Positions 9,300 through 18,293 of a stretch of DNA of 64,000 nucleotides are shown piece by piece. A program made the position numbers and the translations under genes. A model generated the notes under the pieces. The model ran no database searches. It was not told the origin of the DNA and worked only from the letters and a program-made list of their open reading frames with translations. Source of the stretch: an uncultured Bacteroidaceae bacterium (GTDB lineage: Bacteria; Bacteroidota; Bacteroidia; Bacteroidales; Bacteroidaceae); the NCBI GenBank assembly GCA_905234745.1, contig CAJOJD010000009.1, positions 1,494-65,493 on the forward strand. The letters run 5' to 3'. Positions within the stretch are counted from its first letter, which is position 1. Each line of letters begins with the position of its first letter.

Positions 9300-9950
9300 A
9301 TGGAAGTTATTGATTTTAACAAGCAAAACAGCATCCTGAACCAGTTCATCGCCGAGATTCGCGATGTCAACATTCAGAAGGACCAGATGCGTTTCCGCCG
9401 CAACCTGGAGCGTATAGGTGAGATCATGGCTCTTGAGGTGAGCAAGAAGCTCAATTATGTGACAAAGGATGTCCAGACCCCGCTTGGAGTATCGACCATC
9501 AATGTTCCGGAAGAGGATATCGTTTTGGGTACAGTGTTCCGTGCCGGACTTCCTCTGCACCAGGGTTTCCACAACTATTTCGACCACTGCGAGAACGCAT
9601 TCGTATCGGCCTACCGTAAGTATCTGGATGAGGTGAATTTTGACGTACACATCGAGTATATGGCATCACCCAATCTTGACGGCAAGACGCTGATTCTGGT
9701 TGACCCGATGCTGGCTACCGGTAACAGTATGTATCTGGCATACCGCGCACTGCTGCTCAAGGGAACTCCCGCCCGCATCCATCTGTGCTCAGTAATTGCA
9801 GCCCAGGCAGGTGTTGACTATGTCTGCAAGATGTTCCCGCAGGACATCACCACACTCTGGTGCGCAGCAGTCGATCCCGAGCTGAACAGCCACGCCTACA
9901 TCATTCCGGGCCTGGGCGATGCCGGTGACCTTTGCTTCGGCGAGAAATGA
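9300..9950 (+). CDS. upp: Uracil phosphoribosyltransferase
   Basis: 216 aa; PRPP loop LILVDPMLATGNS and C-terminal IIPGLGDAGDLCFGEK are typical of Upp. Confidence 0.88.
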   Translation: MEVIDFNKQNSILNQFIAEIRDVNIQKDQMRFRRNLERIGEIMALEVSKKLNYVTKDVQTPLGVSTINVPEEDIVLGTVFRAGLPLHQGFHNYFDHCENAFVSAYRKYLDEVNFDVHIEYMASPNLDGKTLILVDPMLATGNSMYLAYRALLLKGTPARIHLCSVIAAQAGVDYVCKMFPQDITTLWCAAVDPELNSHAYIIPGLGDAGDLCFGEK

Positions 9951-9978
9951 CACATTGGGGTCAGACCCCTTTGTGTCA
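9948..9978. repeat. 31-bp palindromic intergenic element, copy 2 (type A, inverted)
   Basis: tgacacattggggtcagacccctttgtgtca; its first TGA is the upp stop codon. Exact reverse complement of 5622-5652. Confidence 0.93.
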
Positions 9979-10009
9979 AAAAAGGCGGTCATCGAGACCG
10001 CCTTTTTTT
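9978..10009. terminator. Intrinsic terminator, same hairpin as at 3453-3484
   Basis: aaaaaaggcggtcatcgagaccgccttttttt. The T-tract overlaps the hicB stop codon (10008-10010). Confidence 0.85.
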
Positions 10010-10412
10010 ATACCAGATTGAGCTCCGCAATTTCAGAAGCAAAAGCCTTCATGGATTTTTCAATCCTACCTGCTGTACGTTTTGACGGATGTCTAACACC
10101 TGTAACGTAATGACTCAACTGACGTTGATTGATACCGGTAATACGCTCCAATCCAGCCAGGGAGAACGCATATGAGTAGTAATTCAGGAAAGAAGCCACA
10201 TCATACTGAAATACAAACTTAACGTCAGGAAACGTTTTGCCTTCTTTCTCATAGACTCGTTTCAAATCCTCTACACCAGCCATAAAATCCTCTTCGGTTT
10301 CACGTGCTGTCTTACCCTCACCTATGCAACCAAATTCACAATTGTTGCTTGAGATATAAGCCGAATAATCGCCCTTAACACCTCTTTCTATTGTTACTTT
10401 TACTGTTTTCAT
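10008..10412 (-). CDS. hicB: HicB-family antitoxin with C-terminal HTH
   Basis: MKTVKVTIERGVKGDYSAYISSN...GEGKTARETEEDFMAGVEDL (HicB fold) plus GLERITGINQRQLSHYVTGVRHPSKRTAGRIE (HTH). Confidence 0.82.
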   Translation of the reverse strand: MKTVKVTIERGVKGDYSAYISSNNCEFGCIGEGKTARETEEDFMAGVEDLKRVYEKEGKTFPDVKFVFQYDVASFLNYYSYAFSLAGLERITGINQRQLSHYVTGVRHPSKRTAGRIEKSMKAFASEIAELNLV

Positions 10413-10418
10413 CGCTGA

Positions 10419-10604
10419 TCATTTTAATCCTGCATCTTTTAGTATACTCTTCAGAGTTCCAGGTTTCACTTCCTCCGATTTATGGTGACTGGTTTGGAAA
10501 TACCGTCCTGTTATGGGACTAAACCAAGTGGGATGTCTCCCATTATCATCACACAATCTGCAACCCGCTTTCTTCAATAAACGTTCAAGTTCATTGTATT
10601 TTAT
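10419..10604 (-). CDS. hicA: HicA-family toxin (mRNA interferase) frame lacking an ATG/GTG/TTG at its natural N-terminus
   Basis: Own reverse-strand translation from ATA at 10604: IKYNELERLLKKAGCRLCDDNGRHPTWFSPITGRYFQTSHHKSEEVKPGTLKSILKDAGLK*. HicA-like N-terminal helix, G-x-H, and KPGTLKSILKDAGL C-terminus; 6 nt upstream of hicB. Absent from the ORF track because it has no conventional start. Confidence 0.75.
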   Translation of the reverse strand: MKYNELERLLKKAGCRLCDDNGRHPTWFSPITGRYFQTSHHKSEEVKPGTLKSILKDAGLK

Positions 10605-10606
10605 CG

Positions 10607-10614
10607 CAAAGATA
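10607..10614 (-). promoter_or_regulatory. Candidate -7 promoter motif for hicAB
   Basis: Reverse strand TATCTTTG matches TAnnTTTG, 2 nt upstream of the ATA codon of hicA. Confidence 0.5.
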
Positions 10615-10815
10615 GTAAAATTAATACCAAAAATTAATGTTTTTCAAAAAAGTGTTTTTCCGTTTGTCACAAACAAGAGCGCAAACAGGATTATTTACAT
10701 CTACAAAAATGGAGATTTTGGCAATTGCAGTAAACACTTTTGTTATCAAATATTAAATAATACTTTAGATAGAGCAAAAAGGCTTTCCGGATTTCTCTTT
10801 CCCTTAAAAAGGAGT

Positions 10816-10823
10816 TACTTTTG
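10816..10823 (+). promoter_or_regulatory. Candidate -7 promoter motif for pckA
   Basis: TACTTTTG matches TAnnTTTG, about 87 nt upstream of the pckA ATG. Confidence 0.55.
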
Positions 10824-10824
10824 T

Positions 10825-10869
10825 AGCCGGTTTACAAGGGTGCTTTGAATAAGCCCTTTGGAACCGGCT
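10825..10869 (+). promoter_or_regulatory. Structured 5' leader hairpin of pckA
   Basis: AGCCGGTT(10825-10832)...AACCGGCT(10862-10869) perfect inverted repeat enclosing AAGGGTGCTT/AAGCCCTT. Confidence 0.5.
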
Positions 10870-10909
10870 ATAAAATTGAGAGTTTAGTAACAATCAAACA
10901 CATAAAACA

Positions 10910-12511
10910 ATGGCAAAAATCGATTTAAGCGTGTACGGTATCAACGGTTCAACCGTGATTGCACACAATCCTTCGTATGAGTTCCTCTTCAAGGAGGAGA
11001 CAAAGGCTGGCCTGACTGGTTATGACAAGGGTCAGGAGACTGAGCTTGGCGCAGTTAATGTAATGACTGGCGTTTTCACCGGTCGTTCTCCTAAGGACAA
11101 GTACATCGTTGACAACGACGAGAGTCACAACAATGTATGGTGGACTTCTGAAGAGTACAAGAACGATAACCACCCCATGAGTGAGGAGGTTTGGGCAAAG
11201 GTTAAGGAGATTGCCATCAAGGAGCTTTCAAACAAGGAGCTTTATGTAGTTGACGCTTTCTGCGGCGCTAACGAGGCTACCCGTCTTGCCGTTCGCTTCA
11301 TCGTTGAGGTTGCATGGCAGGCTCATTTCATCAAGAACATGTTCATCCAGCCCTCAGCTGAGGAACTGGAGAAGTTCCAGCCCAACTTCGTTATCTTCAA
11401 CGCAAGCAAGGCTAAGGTTGAGAACTACAAGGAACTCGGCCTGAATTCAGATACATGTGTTGCCTTCAACACAAAGTCACGTCAGCAGGTTATCATCAAC
11501 ACCTGGTACGGTGGTGAGATGAAGAAGGGTATGTTCTCAATGCAGAACTACTATCTGCCTCTGCAGGGTATCGCTTCAATGCACTGCTCAGCCAACACTG
11601 ATATGCAGGGTAAGAACACCGCTATATTCTTTGGTCTGTCAGGTACAGGTAAGACCACCCCTAAGCGTCTGCTCATCGGTGATGACGAGCACGGATGGGA
11701 CGATGAGGGCGTATTCAACCTGGAGGGCGGCTGCTACGCTAAGGTTATCAACCTGAGCAAGGAGAACGAGCCCGACATCTACGGTGCCATCAAGCGCAAC
11801 GCTCTGCTGGAGAACGTAACCGTTGACAAGAACGGTAAGATTGATTTCGCTGATAAGAGCGTTACCGAGAACACCCGCGTATCATATCCTATCGACCACA
11901 TCGACAAGATCGCCCAGAAGGTAAACGGCAAGAGTGCAGGTCCTGACGCAAAGAACGTTATCTTCCTGTCAGCCGATGCATTCGGCGTACTGCCTCCCGT
12001 ATCAATCCTGACTCCCGAGCAGACCAAGTACTACTTCCTGTCAGGTTTCACCGCTAAGCTGGCTGGTACAGAGCGCGGTATCACCGAGCCCACTCCCACA
12101 TTCTCAGCTTGCTTCGGCCAGGCATTCCTTGAGCTGCATCCTACAAAGTATGCCGAGGAGCTGGTTAAGAAGATGGAGAAGAGCGGTGCCAAGGCTTACC
12201 TGGTTAACACAGGTTGGAACGGAACTGGCAAGCGTATCTCAATTCCTGATACACGTGGTATCATCGACGCTATTCTGGATGGCAGCATCCTGAAGGCTCA
12301 GACCAAGAAGATCCCGTACTTTGACTTTGAGGTTCCCACAGCTCTGCCTAACGTAAATCCTGCAATCCTTGATCCTCGCGACACTTACGCTAACGCTTCT
12401 GAGTGGGAGGAGAAGGCTAAGGATCTGGCTGGCCGCTTCATCAAGAACTTCAAGAAGTACGAAGGCAACGAGGCTGGTAAGGCTCTCGTCGCTGCTGGAC
12501 CGAAGCTCTAA
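10910..12511 (+). CDS. pckA: Phosphoenolpyruvate carboxykinase (ATP)
   Basis: 533 aa; [30 protein letters not shown], and [24 protein letters not shown] motifs. Confidence 0.96.
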   Translation: MAKIDLSVYGINGSTVIAHNPSYEFLFKEETKAGLTGYDKGQETELGAVNVMTGVFTGRSPKDKYIVDNDESHNNVWWTSEEYKNDNHPMSEEVWAKVKEIAIKELSNKELYVVDAFCGANEATRLAVRFIVEVAWQAHFIKNMFIQPSAEELEKFQPNFVIFNASKAKVENYKELGLNSDTCVAFNTKSRQQVIINTWYGGEMKKGMFSMQNYYLPLQGIASMHCSANTDMQGKNTAIFFGLSGTGKTTPKRLLIGDDEHGWDDEGVFNLEGGCYAKVINLSKENEPDIYGAIKRNALLENVTVDKNGKIDFADKSVTENTRVSYPIDHIDKIAQKVNGKSAGPDAKNVIFLSADAFGVLPPVSILTPEQTKYYFLSGFTAKLAGTERGITEPTPTFSACFGQAFLELHPTKYAEELVKKMEKSGAKAYLVNTGWNGTGKRISIPDTRGIIDAILDGSILKAQTKKIPYFDFEVPTALPNVNPAILDPRDTYANASEWEEKAKDLAGRFIKNFKKYEGNEAGKALVAAGPKL

Positions 12512-12532
12512 TCTTTAGACAAAACATATTAG

Positions 12533-12569
12533 AGATACTCTTTCCGGCGCATAACTGGAAAGAGTATCT
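12533..12569 (+). terminator. Hairpin downstream of pckA
   Basis: AGATACTCTTTCC (12533-12545) / GGAAAGAGTATCT (12557-12569), perfect 13-bp inverted repeat; T-tract weak. Confidence 0.6.
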
Positions 12570-12612
12570 TTGCTATAAAGCTTTTACTACCAAATATTTT
12601 TAACACGAAACT

Positions 12613-13173
12613 ATGAAGAAATTACTTTTCACAATCGCAGCCTGCCTTGTTGCAGTCATAGCATCAGCACAGCCTATGGGCGGACGTCCCATGGGTGGTG
12701 GCCGTCCGATGGGTGGTCGTCCGATGGGTGGTCCCATGGGCGGAATGGAGAAACCATTCTACGAACTTGAGTCTGACTCTATCGCCGACGCCAAGATACA
12801 GGATGTTGCAGGTCGTCTGGACCTTACCGAGAAGCAGTTCGACAAGATGATCAAGCTCTACTCACAGGAGTTTGAGGAGATCTGCCGCAACCTTCAGATG
12901 TCAGTCAGAGAGTTCCAGATGATGCAGAACGGCGGTTTCCGCGGACGTGGAAACATGATGGGTGCACAGACAACTCCCACCAACGTTCAGTTTGACACAG
13001 CAACAGCAAAAAAGACCTATGACCAGATCATAGCAAAGTTTGACAAACGTTACAAGAAGGCTCTCAATGCCGACCAGTACGCAACTTGGAAGACTCTGAC
13101 GGCAACTACACTCGACAACAAGTTCAACAGCATTCTCCAGCACGTTCAGGAGAATACCGAGAGCATGTTCTAA
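12613..13173 (+). CDS. Secreted protein with Met/Gly/Arg/Pro-rich repeat (PMGGR) N-terminal segment
   Basis: Signal peptide MKKLLFTIAACLVAVIASA then QPMGGRPMGGGRPMGGRPMGGPMGGMEKP and a helical domain. Confidence 0.6.
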   Translation: MKKLLFTIAACLVAVIASAQPMGGRPMGGGRPMGGRPMGGPMGGMEKPFYELESDSIADAKIQDVAGRLDLTEKQFDKMIKLYSQEFEEICRNLQMSVREFQMMQNGGFRGRGNMMGAQTTPTNVQFDTATAKKTYDQIIAKFDKRYKKALNADQYATWKTLTATTLDNKFNSILQHVQENTESMF

Positions 13174-13185
13174 GAAACCCTTAAC

Positions 13186-13947
13186 ATGAAGATAGCTTTA
13201 ATAGGATATGGCAAGATGGGCCATGAGATAGAGAAGATTGCTCTGTCCCGCGGTCATGAGGTGGTATGTAAGATTGACATTGACAATCCTCAGGATTTTG
13301 ACAGCCCTGAGTTCAGGAATGCCGATGTCGCTATTGAGTTCACAGCACCCACACAGGCATACGGCAATGTACAGAAATGCTTCAAAGCCGGAGTCAAGGT
13401 AGTAAGCGGCAGTACCGGATGGATGGAGGATCACAGGCAGGAGATGAAGGATCTCTGCAAGGACGGTGCCAATACCCTGTTCTGGTCAAGCAACTTCAGC
13501 ATCGGTGTGGCTCTGTTCTCAAAGGTCAACAGCTACCTTGCCAAACTCATGAACGGCTATCCCATGTATGAGGTCCGCATGTCCGAGACGCATCATATCC
13601 ACAAACTTGATGCACCCAGCGGCACAGCAATCACTCTGGCCGAGGGTATCATCTCACAGTTGGACCGCAAGACCGGCTGGTCAAAGGGAACAGTTCTCAA
13701 TGCCGACGGAACCGTGACCGGATCAACCGATTACAACCCGTCGGACGTTCGGATCGACTCCATCCGTGAAGGCGAGATTGCCGGAATCCACGAGATAACT
13801 TATGATTCAAGCGCCGATTTCATAAAGATCATCCACTTTGCAAAGGACCGCAGCGGTCTGGCACTCGGAGCTGTCCTGGCTGCCGAATTCACCGTTGACA
13901 AGAAGGGTTTCCTCTGCATGGATGACCTGATGAACTCACTTTCATAA
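13186..13947 (+). CDS. dapB: 4-hydroxy-tetrahydrodipicolinate reductase
   Basis: MKIALIGYGKMGHEIEKIA; HHIHKLDAPSGTAITLAEGI motif. Confidence 0.94.
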   Translation: MKIALIGYGKMGHEIEKIALSRGHEVVCKIDIDNPQDFDSPEFRNADVAIEFTAPTQAYGNVQKCFKAGVKVVSGSTGWMEDHRQEMKDLCKDGANTLFWSSNFSIGVALFSKVNSYLAKLMNGYPMYEVRMSETHHIHKLDAPSGTAITLAEGIISQLDRKTGWSKGTVLNADGTVTGSTDYNPSDVRIDSIREGEIAGIHEITYDSSADFIKIIHFAKDRSGLALGAVLAAEFTVDKKGFLCMDDLMNSLS

Positions 13948-13959
13948 ACCAGGGCCGAT

Positions 13960-15411
13960 ATGAAGAAGTTTGGTGAAATCAGCAGGAAACAATGGATAAA
14001 GGCCGGAATTTATCTGGCTCTATACATCCTGTTCCTGATATGGGTCAGGAGCTGGATAGGAATCATAGTCATTCCTTTCCTGGTTGACGCCTGCACCACC
14101 AGAATCATCAAATGGGACTGGTGGAAACAGCTTAAGAACAAGACCCTCTATCAGATAATGGGTTGGATTGATGCCATAGTATTTGCGCTTGTCGCAGTCT
14201 ATTTCGTCAATCTGTATCTTTTCCAGAACTACGCCATACCCTCTTCGTCACTTGAAAAGTCACTGCTCATAGGAGACCATCTCTATGTAAGCAAGGTGGC
14301 ATACGGTCCCCGCAAGCCCATGACACCGCTCACAATGCCTCTCACCCAGAACACGTTCCCGGGTGGCGGCAAGAGTTACTTTGACAAACCCCAGTGGCCT
14401 TATGAGCGAATCAAGGGATTCGGCAGGATAAAGCTGAATGACATTGTCGTCTTCAACTACCCGTCGGGTGATACGTTGGTAACCCATCCCAAATGGTCAA
14501 GTGCCGATTACTACGGCATGATAGTCTATCCGTTGGGAAAGAGCCGTTGCAAGGAGATAGATATAGACAGCCTCTCTACTCTTGAGCAGCGTCACGTCTA
14601 TGATTTCTATTACAAGGTGGGACGTCAGGAGTTGCTTCAGAACGAACAGGTGTTCGGAAAGATAATAACCCGACCGGTTGACCGTCGCGAAAACTACGTA
14701 AAACGCTGTGTCGGACTGCCCGGCCAGACTCTTGAGATCAGGGACGGAATAATATATCTGGACGGTGTACAGAACAAGCAGCCCGATGCAGTCCAGACAA
14801 ACTACATCGTCACCTTGCAGAGACCAATACCTGAATCACTCAGAGAAAAGATAGGCTTGAATCTTCAAGACCTGGAACCCAAGGACAACAAACCCGGAAC
14901 ACACATCATACCGCTTACTGAGCAAGCCAGGGAAATTCTGGCCGGTCAGACCGGAATTGTCGGTGAAATCAAACATTATGAGTGCTCAGTCGAGGAGTCC
15001 GAATGGCTCTTCCCGCAGAACAAGAACACCAAGTGGACTATAGACAATTACGGACCTATATGGATTCCCGCCAAGGGTGAAACGGTTCAGATTGACCTTG
15101 AAAACCTGCCTTTCTACGAGCGTATCATAAAGGTGTATGAAGGTAACGACCTCAAGGTAGAACGTGACGGCACAATCCTCATAAACGGTCAGAAGGCCGA
15201 CAGTTACACCTTCAGGATGGACTACTACTGGATGATGGGCGACAACCGCCAGAACAGTGCCGATTCGCGCTTCTGGGGTTTTGTACCCGAGGATCACATC
15301 GTTGGCCGTCCGGTATTCATATGGCTCTCGCTTGACCAGGACAAGAAGTGGGGCCAGAAGGGAAAGATCCGCTGGAACCGTCTGTTCCGCTCAGTCAAGA
15401 AGTACAATTGA
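13960..15411 (+). CDS. lepB: Signal peptidase I (Bacteroidetes long form)
   Basis: AIPSSSLEKSLLIGDHLYVSK, RRENYVKRCVGLPGQTL, YWMMGDNRQNSADSRFWGFVPEDHIVGRP. Confidence 0.92.
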   Translation: MKKFGEISRKQWIKAGIYLALYILFLIWVRSWIGIIVIPFLVDACTTRIIKWDWWKQLKNKTLYQIMGWIDAIVFALVAVYFVNLYLFQNYAIPSSSLEKSLLIGDHLYVSKVAYGPRKPMTPLTMPLTQNTFPGGGKSYFDKPQWPYERIKGFGRIKLNDIVVFNYPSGDTLVTHPKWSSADYYGMIVYPLGKSRCKEIDIDSLSTLEQRHVYDFYYKVGRQELLQNEQVFGKIITRPVDRRENYVKRCVGLPGQTLEIRDGIIYLDGVQNKQPDAVQTNYIVTLQRPIPESLREKIGLNLQDLEPKDNKPGTHIIPLTEQAREILAGQTGIVGEIKHYECSVEESEWLFPQNKNTKWTIDNYGPIWIPAKGETVQIDLENLPFYERIIKVYEGNDLKVERDGTILINGQKADSYTFRMDYYWMMGDNRQNSADSRFWGFVPEDHIVGRPVFIWLSLDQDKKWGQKGKIRWNRLFRSVKKYN

Positions 15412-16013
15412 TGCAATCCGTCCTGCTTAGTTCGGCATATCTGCCGCCGGTAAGTTTCTTCACCGCCATCAACAGTGGCGGTGATGTTCTTATTGAGCAG
15501 TACGACAACTACTGCAAGCAGACATACCGCAACCGCTGCATCATAGCAACGGCCGCCGGTAAGCAGGCACTTACCATTCCGGTGGTAAAATCGGACTCGC
15601 CCAAGCAACTGATGAAGGACGTCCGTATAAGCGATCACGGGGAGTGGCGTCACCAGCATTGGAACGCGCTTGAATCGGCCTACATGAACAGCCCGTTCTT
15701 TATGTATTATCAGTATGATTTCCGCCCGTTCTATGAAAAGAAGTATGAGTTCCTGATTGACTTCAACACAGAACTGACTCAGCTTATACTGAAACTGGCA
15801 GGCATCGGTAAAGACATTAAACTGACCGGATCATACGGGCAAAAGGACCAAAACGCTCTTGACCTGCGCGCAATGGTTGAGCCAGGAAAAATGGGACTGG
15901 CAGAACCCCGCCCCTACTGGCAGGTATTCAAACAAAAGTACGGATTCATCGGTAATTTGAGCGCGGTGGACCTGCTCTTCAACATGGGACCCGAGTTCCC
16001 GCTCTACCTCTAA
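15411..16013 (+). CDS. WbqC family protein
   Basis: ATG 15411 overlaps the lepB stop; MQSVLLSSAYLPPVSFFTAINSGGDVLIEQYDNYCKQTYRNRC matches WbqC-like proteins. Confidence 0.82.
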   Translation: MQSVLLSSAYLPPVSFFTAINSGGDVLIEQYDNYCKQTYRNRCIIATAAGKQALTIPVVKSDSPKQLMKDVRISDHGEWRHQHWNALESAYMNSPFFMYYQYDFRPFYEKKYEFLIDFNTELTQLILKLAGIGKDIKLTGSYGQKDQNALDLRAMVEPGKMGLAEPRPYWQVFKQKYGFIGNLSAVDLLFNMGPEFPLYL

Positions 16014-16091
16014 AGTGGGGCAAATTGGGGACGGTTCTTTTTTTGCCCTCGAAAAAGGGCAAAAAAAGAACCGTCCCCAATTTGCCCCACT
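16014..16091. repeat. 78-bp perfect palindromic element (type B): 36-nt arms, CGAAAA loop
   Basis: agtggggcaaattggggacggttctttttttgccct-cgaaaa-agggcaaaaaaagaaccgtccccaatttgccccact, between convergent wbqC and GT9 genes; last base is part of the GT9 stop codon. Confidence 0.93.
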
Positions 16092-17212
16092 CAAAGGTAC
16101 TTTTTCACTTTAGCGAAAACTGAGTCTGGATCGATGCCCGTAAGGCAGCGGTGATCGCCATAGATGCATTCCTTTTTGCCGTAGATTGAGCATGGACGGC
16201 AAGGCAGGTCAAGCTGTATGCAGTCATCAGGATTCTGACCCCAGCCCATGAATCCTGCAGCAGGATGAGTGGCACCCCAAACAGAAACTACAGGAGTGGC
16301 GGTGATTGAAGCCAGATGCATGTTTGAAGAATCCATGGCAAGCATCACCTCCATGTTGCTTATCAGAACAAGTTCTCCCTCCAGTCCCAGACGGGTATCG
16401 ATAATCTCCACCGAGCGGTATTTCTGAGCCCACTCCTCAACAAGCGAGCGCTCCTTTCCGTAGGCAAACACGAACTGACGGCACAGGCATGCGCTGTCTA
16501 TCTGGGAAACAACCTCCTCCATGAGGTATAACGGATATATCTTACCCTTATGTGCCGCAAAGGGAGCTATTCCCACCCAGGTACAGTCTTTATCTCCTAC
16601 AATCCCCTTGACCGATGACAAATCGGCCTTTCCATCGCCGAATATGGAACGGAACTTAAGGTCAAAACCAAAGCCCAGTTTCTCAAGTACCATGCGGTAA
16701 CGGTCAAATGAAGTGAGACGCGGAGTAAGGTCCTTGTTCTTCTGGCGGGTAAGGCGTTTGCGTGACTTGCGGTCCTTGTCTATACGGCTTACCCTGGTAA
16801 AGAACAGACGGTAAAAGACAGAAAGCGCCGTTGTACGCAGTACCCCGTGAAGATCGGCCACAGCATCAAAATGTTTCCTGCGCAGCTGGAAGAACAGTTT
16901 GAGCATTGCACCGAAACCATGATAATCCTTCTTCAGGTCCACTCCCATGAAACTTACGTTCGCGGGCATTCCGGCAAAGAACGGTGCAAAACGCACGTTT
17001 GAAAGCATAGTGAAATGCTTGTCGGGATAGGCGGTTGCAAGTGAATGGATAACAGGAACGGTCATTGCCACGTCTCCTATTGCGGAGAAGCGTATAAGCA
17101 GGATGTTGGATTTCATCCGACCTTTTCTCGCCACGACAGAGTGAGTAAACTCCCTCTGTTCGTCTGGCTTAACGAAAACGTTCTTGTATTTGGGTGTCTT
17201 ATTTTGAGCCAT
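16091..17212 (-). CDS. Glycosyltransferase family 9 (heptosyltransferase-like)
   Basis: ILLIRFSAIGDVAMTVPVIHSLATAYPDKHFTML; VSVWGATHPAAGFMGWGQ; GT9 signature. Confidence 0.85.
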   Translation of the reverse strand: MAQNKTPKYKNVFVKPDEQREFTHSVVARKGRMKSNILLIRFSAIGDVAMTVPVIHSLATAYPDKHFTMLSNVRFAPFFAGMPANVSFMGVDLKKDYHGFGAMLKLFFQLRRKHFDAVADLHGVLRTTALSVFYRLFFTRVSRIDKDRKSRKRLTRQKNKDLTPRLTSFDRYRMVLEKLGFGFDLKFRSIFGDGKADLSSVKGIVGDKDCTWVGIAPFAAHKGKIYPLYLMEEVVSQIDSACLCRQFVFAYGKERSLVEEWAQKYRSVEIIDTRLGLEGELVLISNMEVMLAMDSSNMHLASITATPVVSVWGATHPAAGFMGWGQNPDDCIQLDLPCRPCSIYGKKECIYGDHRCLTGIDPDSVFAKVKKYL

Positions 17213-17813
17213 TCTGTCCGTAGAGAACAGGGTTTAGTGAGGGGTCGTTGTACATTTTCATCTGCTTGTAGACTTTCATGTACTTGCGGCCTGCAGCCAT
17301 ATCGTCAAGAAGCATGTCGATTGCTCCAGAAAGGTCTTTTTTCTGCTCCAAAAGAACGGCCAGCTTTTCGCGGCAGCGCTGCTGCTGGGCAGCCGGTGTG
17401 TCGGTACGCTCGGCCTCTATCCTCATGTGATAGATCTTGAGTGCCAGGATTGAAAGGCGGTCAACGGCCCATGCGGGACTTTCGGTATTGATTGTTGCAT
17501 CAGGAAGGGTCTTGACCTTACTGAATTTCTCCAGGAAATAACTGTCTATTAACTCTACCAGATCAGTGCGGTCCTGATTTGAACGGTCAATCCTACGTTT
17601 GATTGCCAGCGCCTTGACGGGGTCTATCTGCGGGTCACGGATAATGTCCTCCAGATGCCACTGAACGGTATCAATCCAGTTCTTGAGATAGAGATAGAAT
17701 TCTATGCTCTTCTCCTCATACGGATTTGCTATAGGAGTATCCACATTATCTTTCTTGTGATAGTCCGCTATGGAGCGTTCAAAAACCCCAAAACTTTCCT
17801 GGCTGAATGTCAT
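17199..17813 (-). CDS. DUF4254 domain-containing protein
   Basis: Adjacent to GT9; DTPIANPYEEKSIEFYLYLKNWIDTVQWHLEDIIRDPQ and LALKIYHMRIEAER typical of DUF4254. Confidence 0.78.
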   Translation of the reverse strand: MTFSQESFGVFERSIADYHKKDNVDTPIANPYEEKSIEFYLYLKNWIDTVQWHLEDIIRDPQIDPVKALAIKRRIDRSNQDRTDLVELIDSYFLEKFSKVKTLPDATINTESPAWAVDRLSILALKIYHMRIEAERTDTPAAQQQRCREKLAVLLEQKKDLSGAIDMLLDDMAAGRKYMKVYKQMKMYNDPSLNPVLYGQNGSK

Positions 17814-18024
17814 GATTCAAGTGAGTTCTTAAAGACGATGCAAAAATAGCGGTATTTTTCTGAATAGGCAACCATTGACCGCCAATATGCATTACACACA
17901 TTATGCGCGTTTGTGCATAGAGCTTTCCTTTTGGCTTTTCTTTATTTGTGACGCTTACTGAAAATGGGTTTCTTTGCAGCCAAATTCATTTTTATTATTA
18001 ATTTAACTCTTAAATTTCACAATT

Positions 18025-18270
18025 ATGGCAGATTCACAGATTGCAGCCAGAGTTCAGAACATTATCGTTGACAAACTGGGTGTTGAGCCTTCAGAAGTTA
18101 CTCCTGAGGCAAGTTTCGCAGCCGATCTGGGTGCAGATTCTCTGGATACCGTTGAGCTCATCATGGAGTTCGAGAAGGAGTTCGGCATTTCAATTCCTGA
18201 CGATCAGGCAGAAAAGATCACAACCGTAGGTGAGGCTATCGAGCTCATCAGCGCAGCAGCTACAAAGTAA
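18025..18270 (+). CDS. acpP: Acyl carrier protein
   Basis: [25 protein letters not shown] phosphopantetheine motif. Confidence 0.96.
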   Translation: MADSQIAARVQNIIVDKLGVEPSEVTPEASFAADLGADSLDTVELIMEFEKEFGISIPDDQAEKITTVGEAIELISAAATK

Positions 18271-18293
18271 GTAACTATCTTCTTCCACATAAG

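Noticed and set aside
10513-10848. 111-aa plus-strand ORF in the hicA-pckA interval
   Set aside because: Overlaps the antisense of hicA and the pckA promoter; composition not protein-like.
12672-12750. DNA-level repeat resembling a CRISPR or minisatellite
   Set aside because: It encodes in-frame PMGGR repeats of a secreted protein; no spacers, no cas genes.
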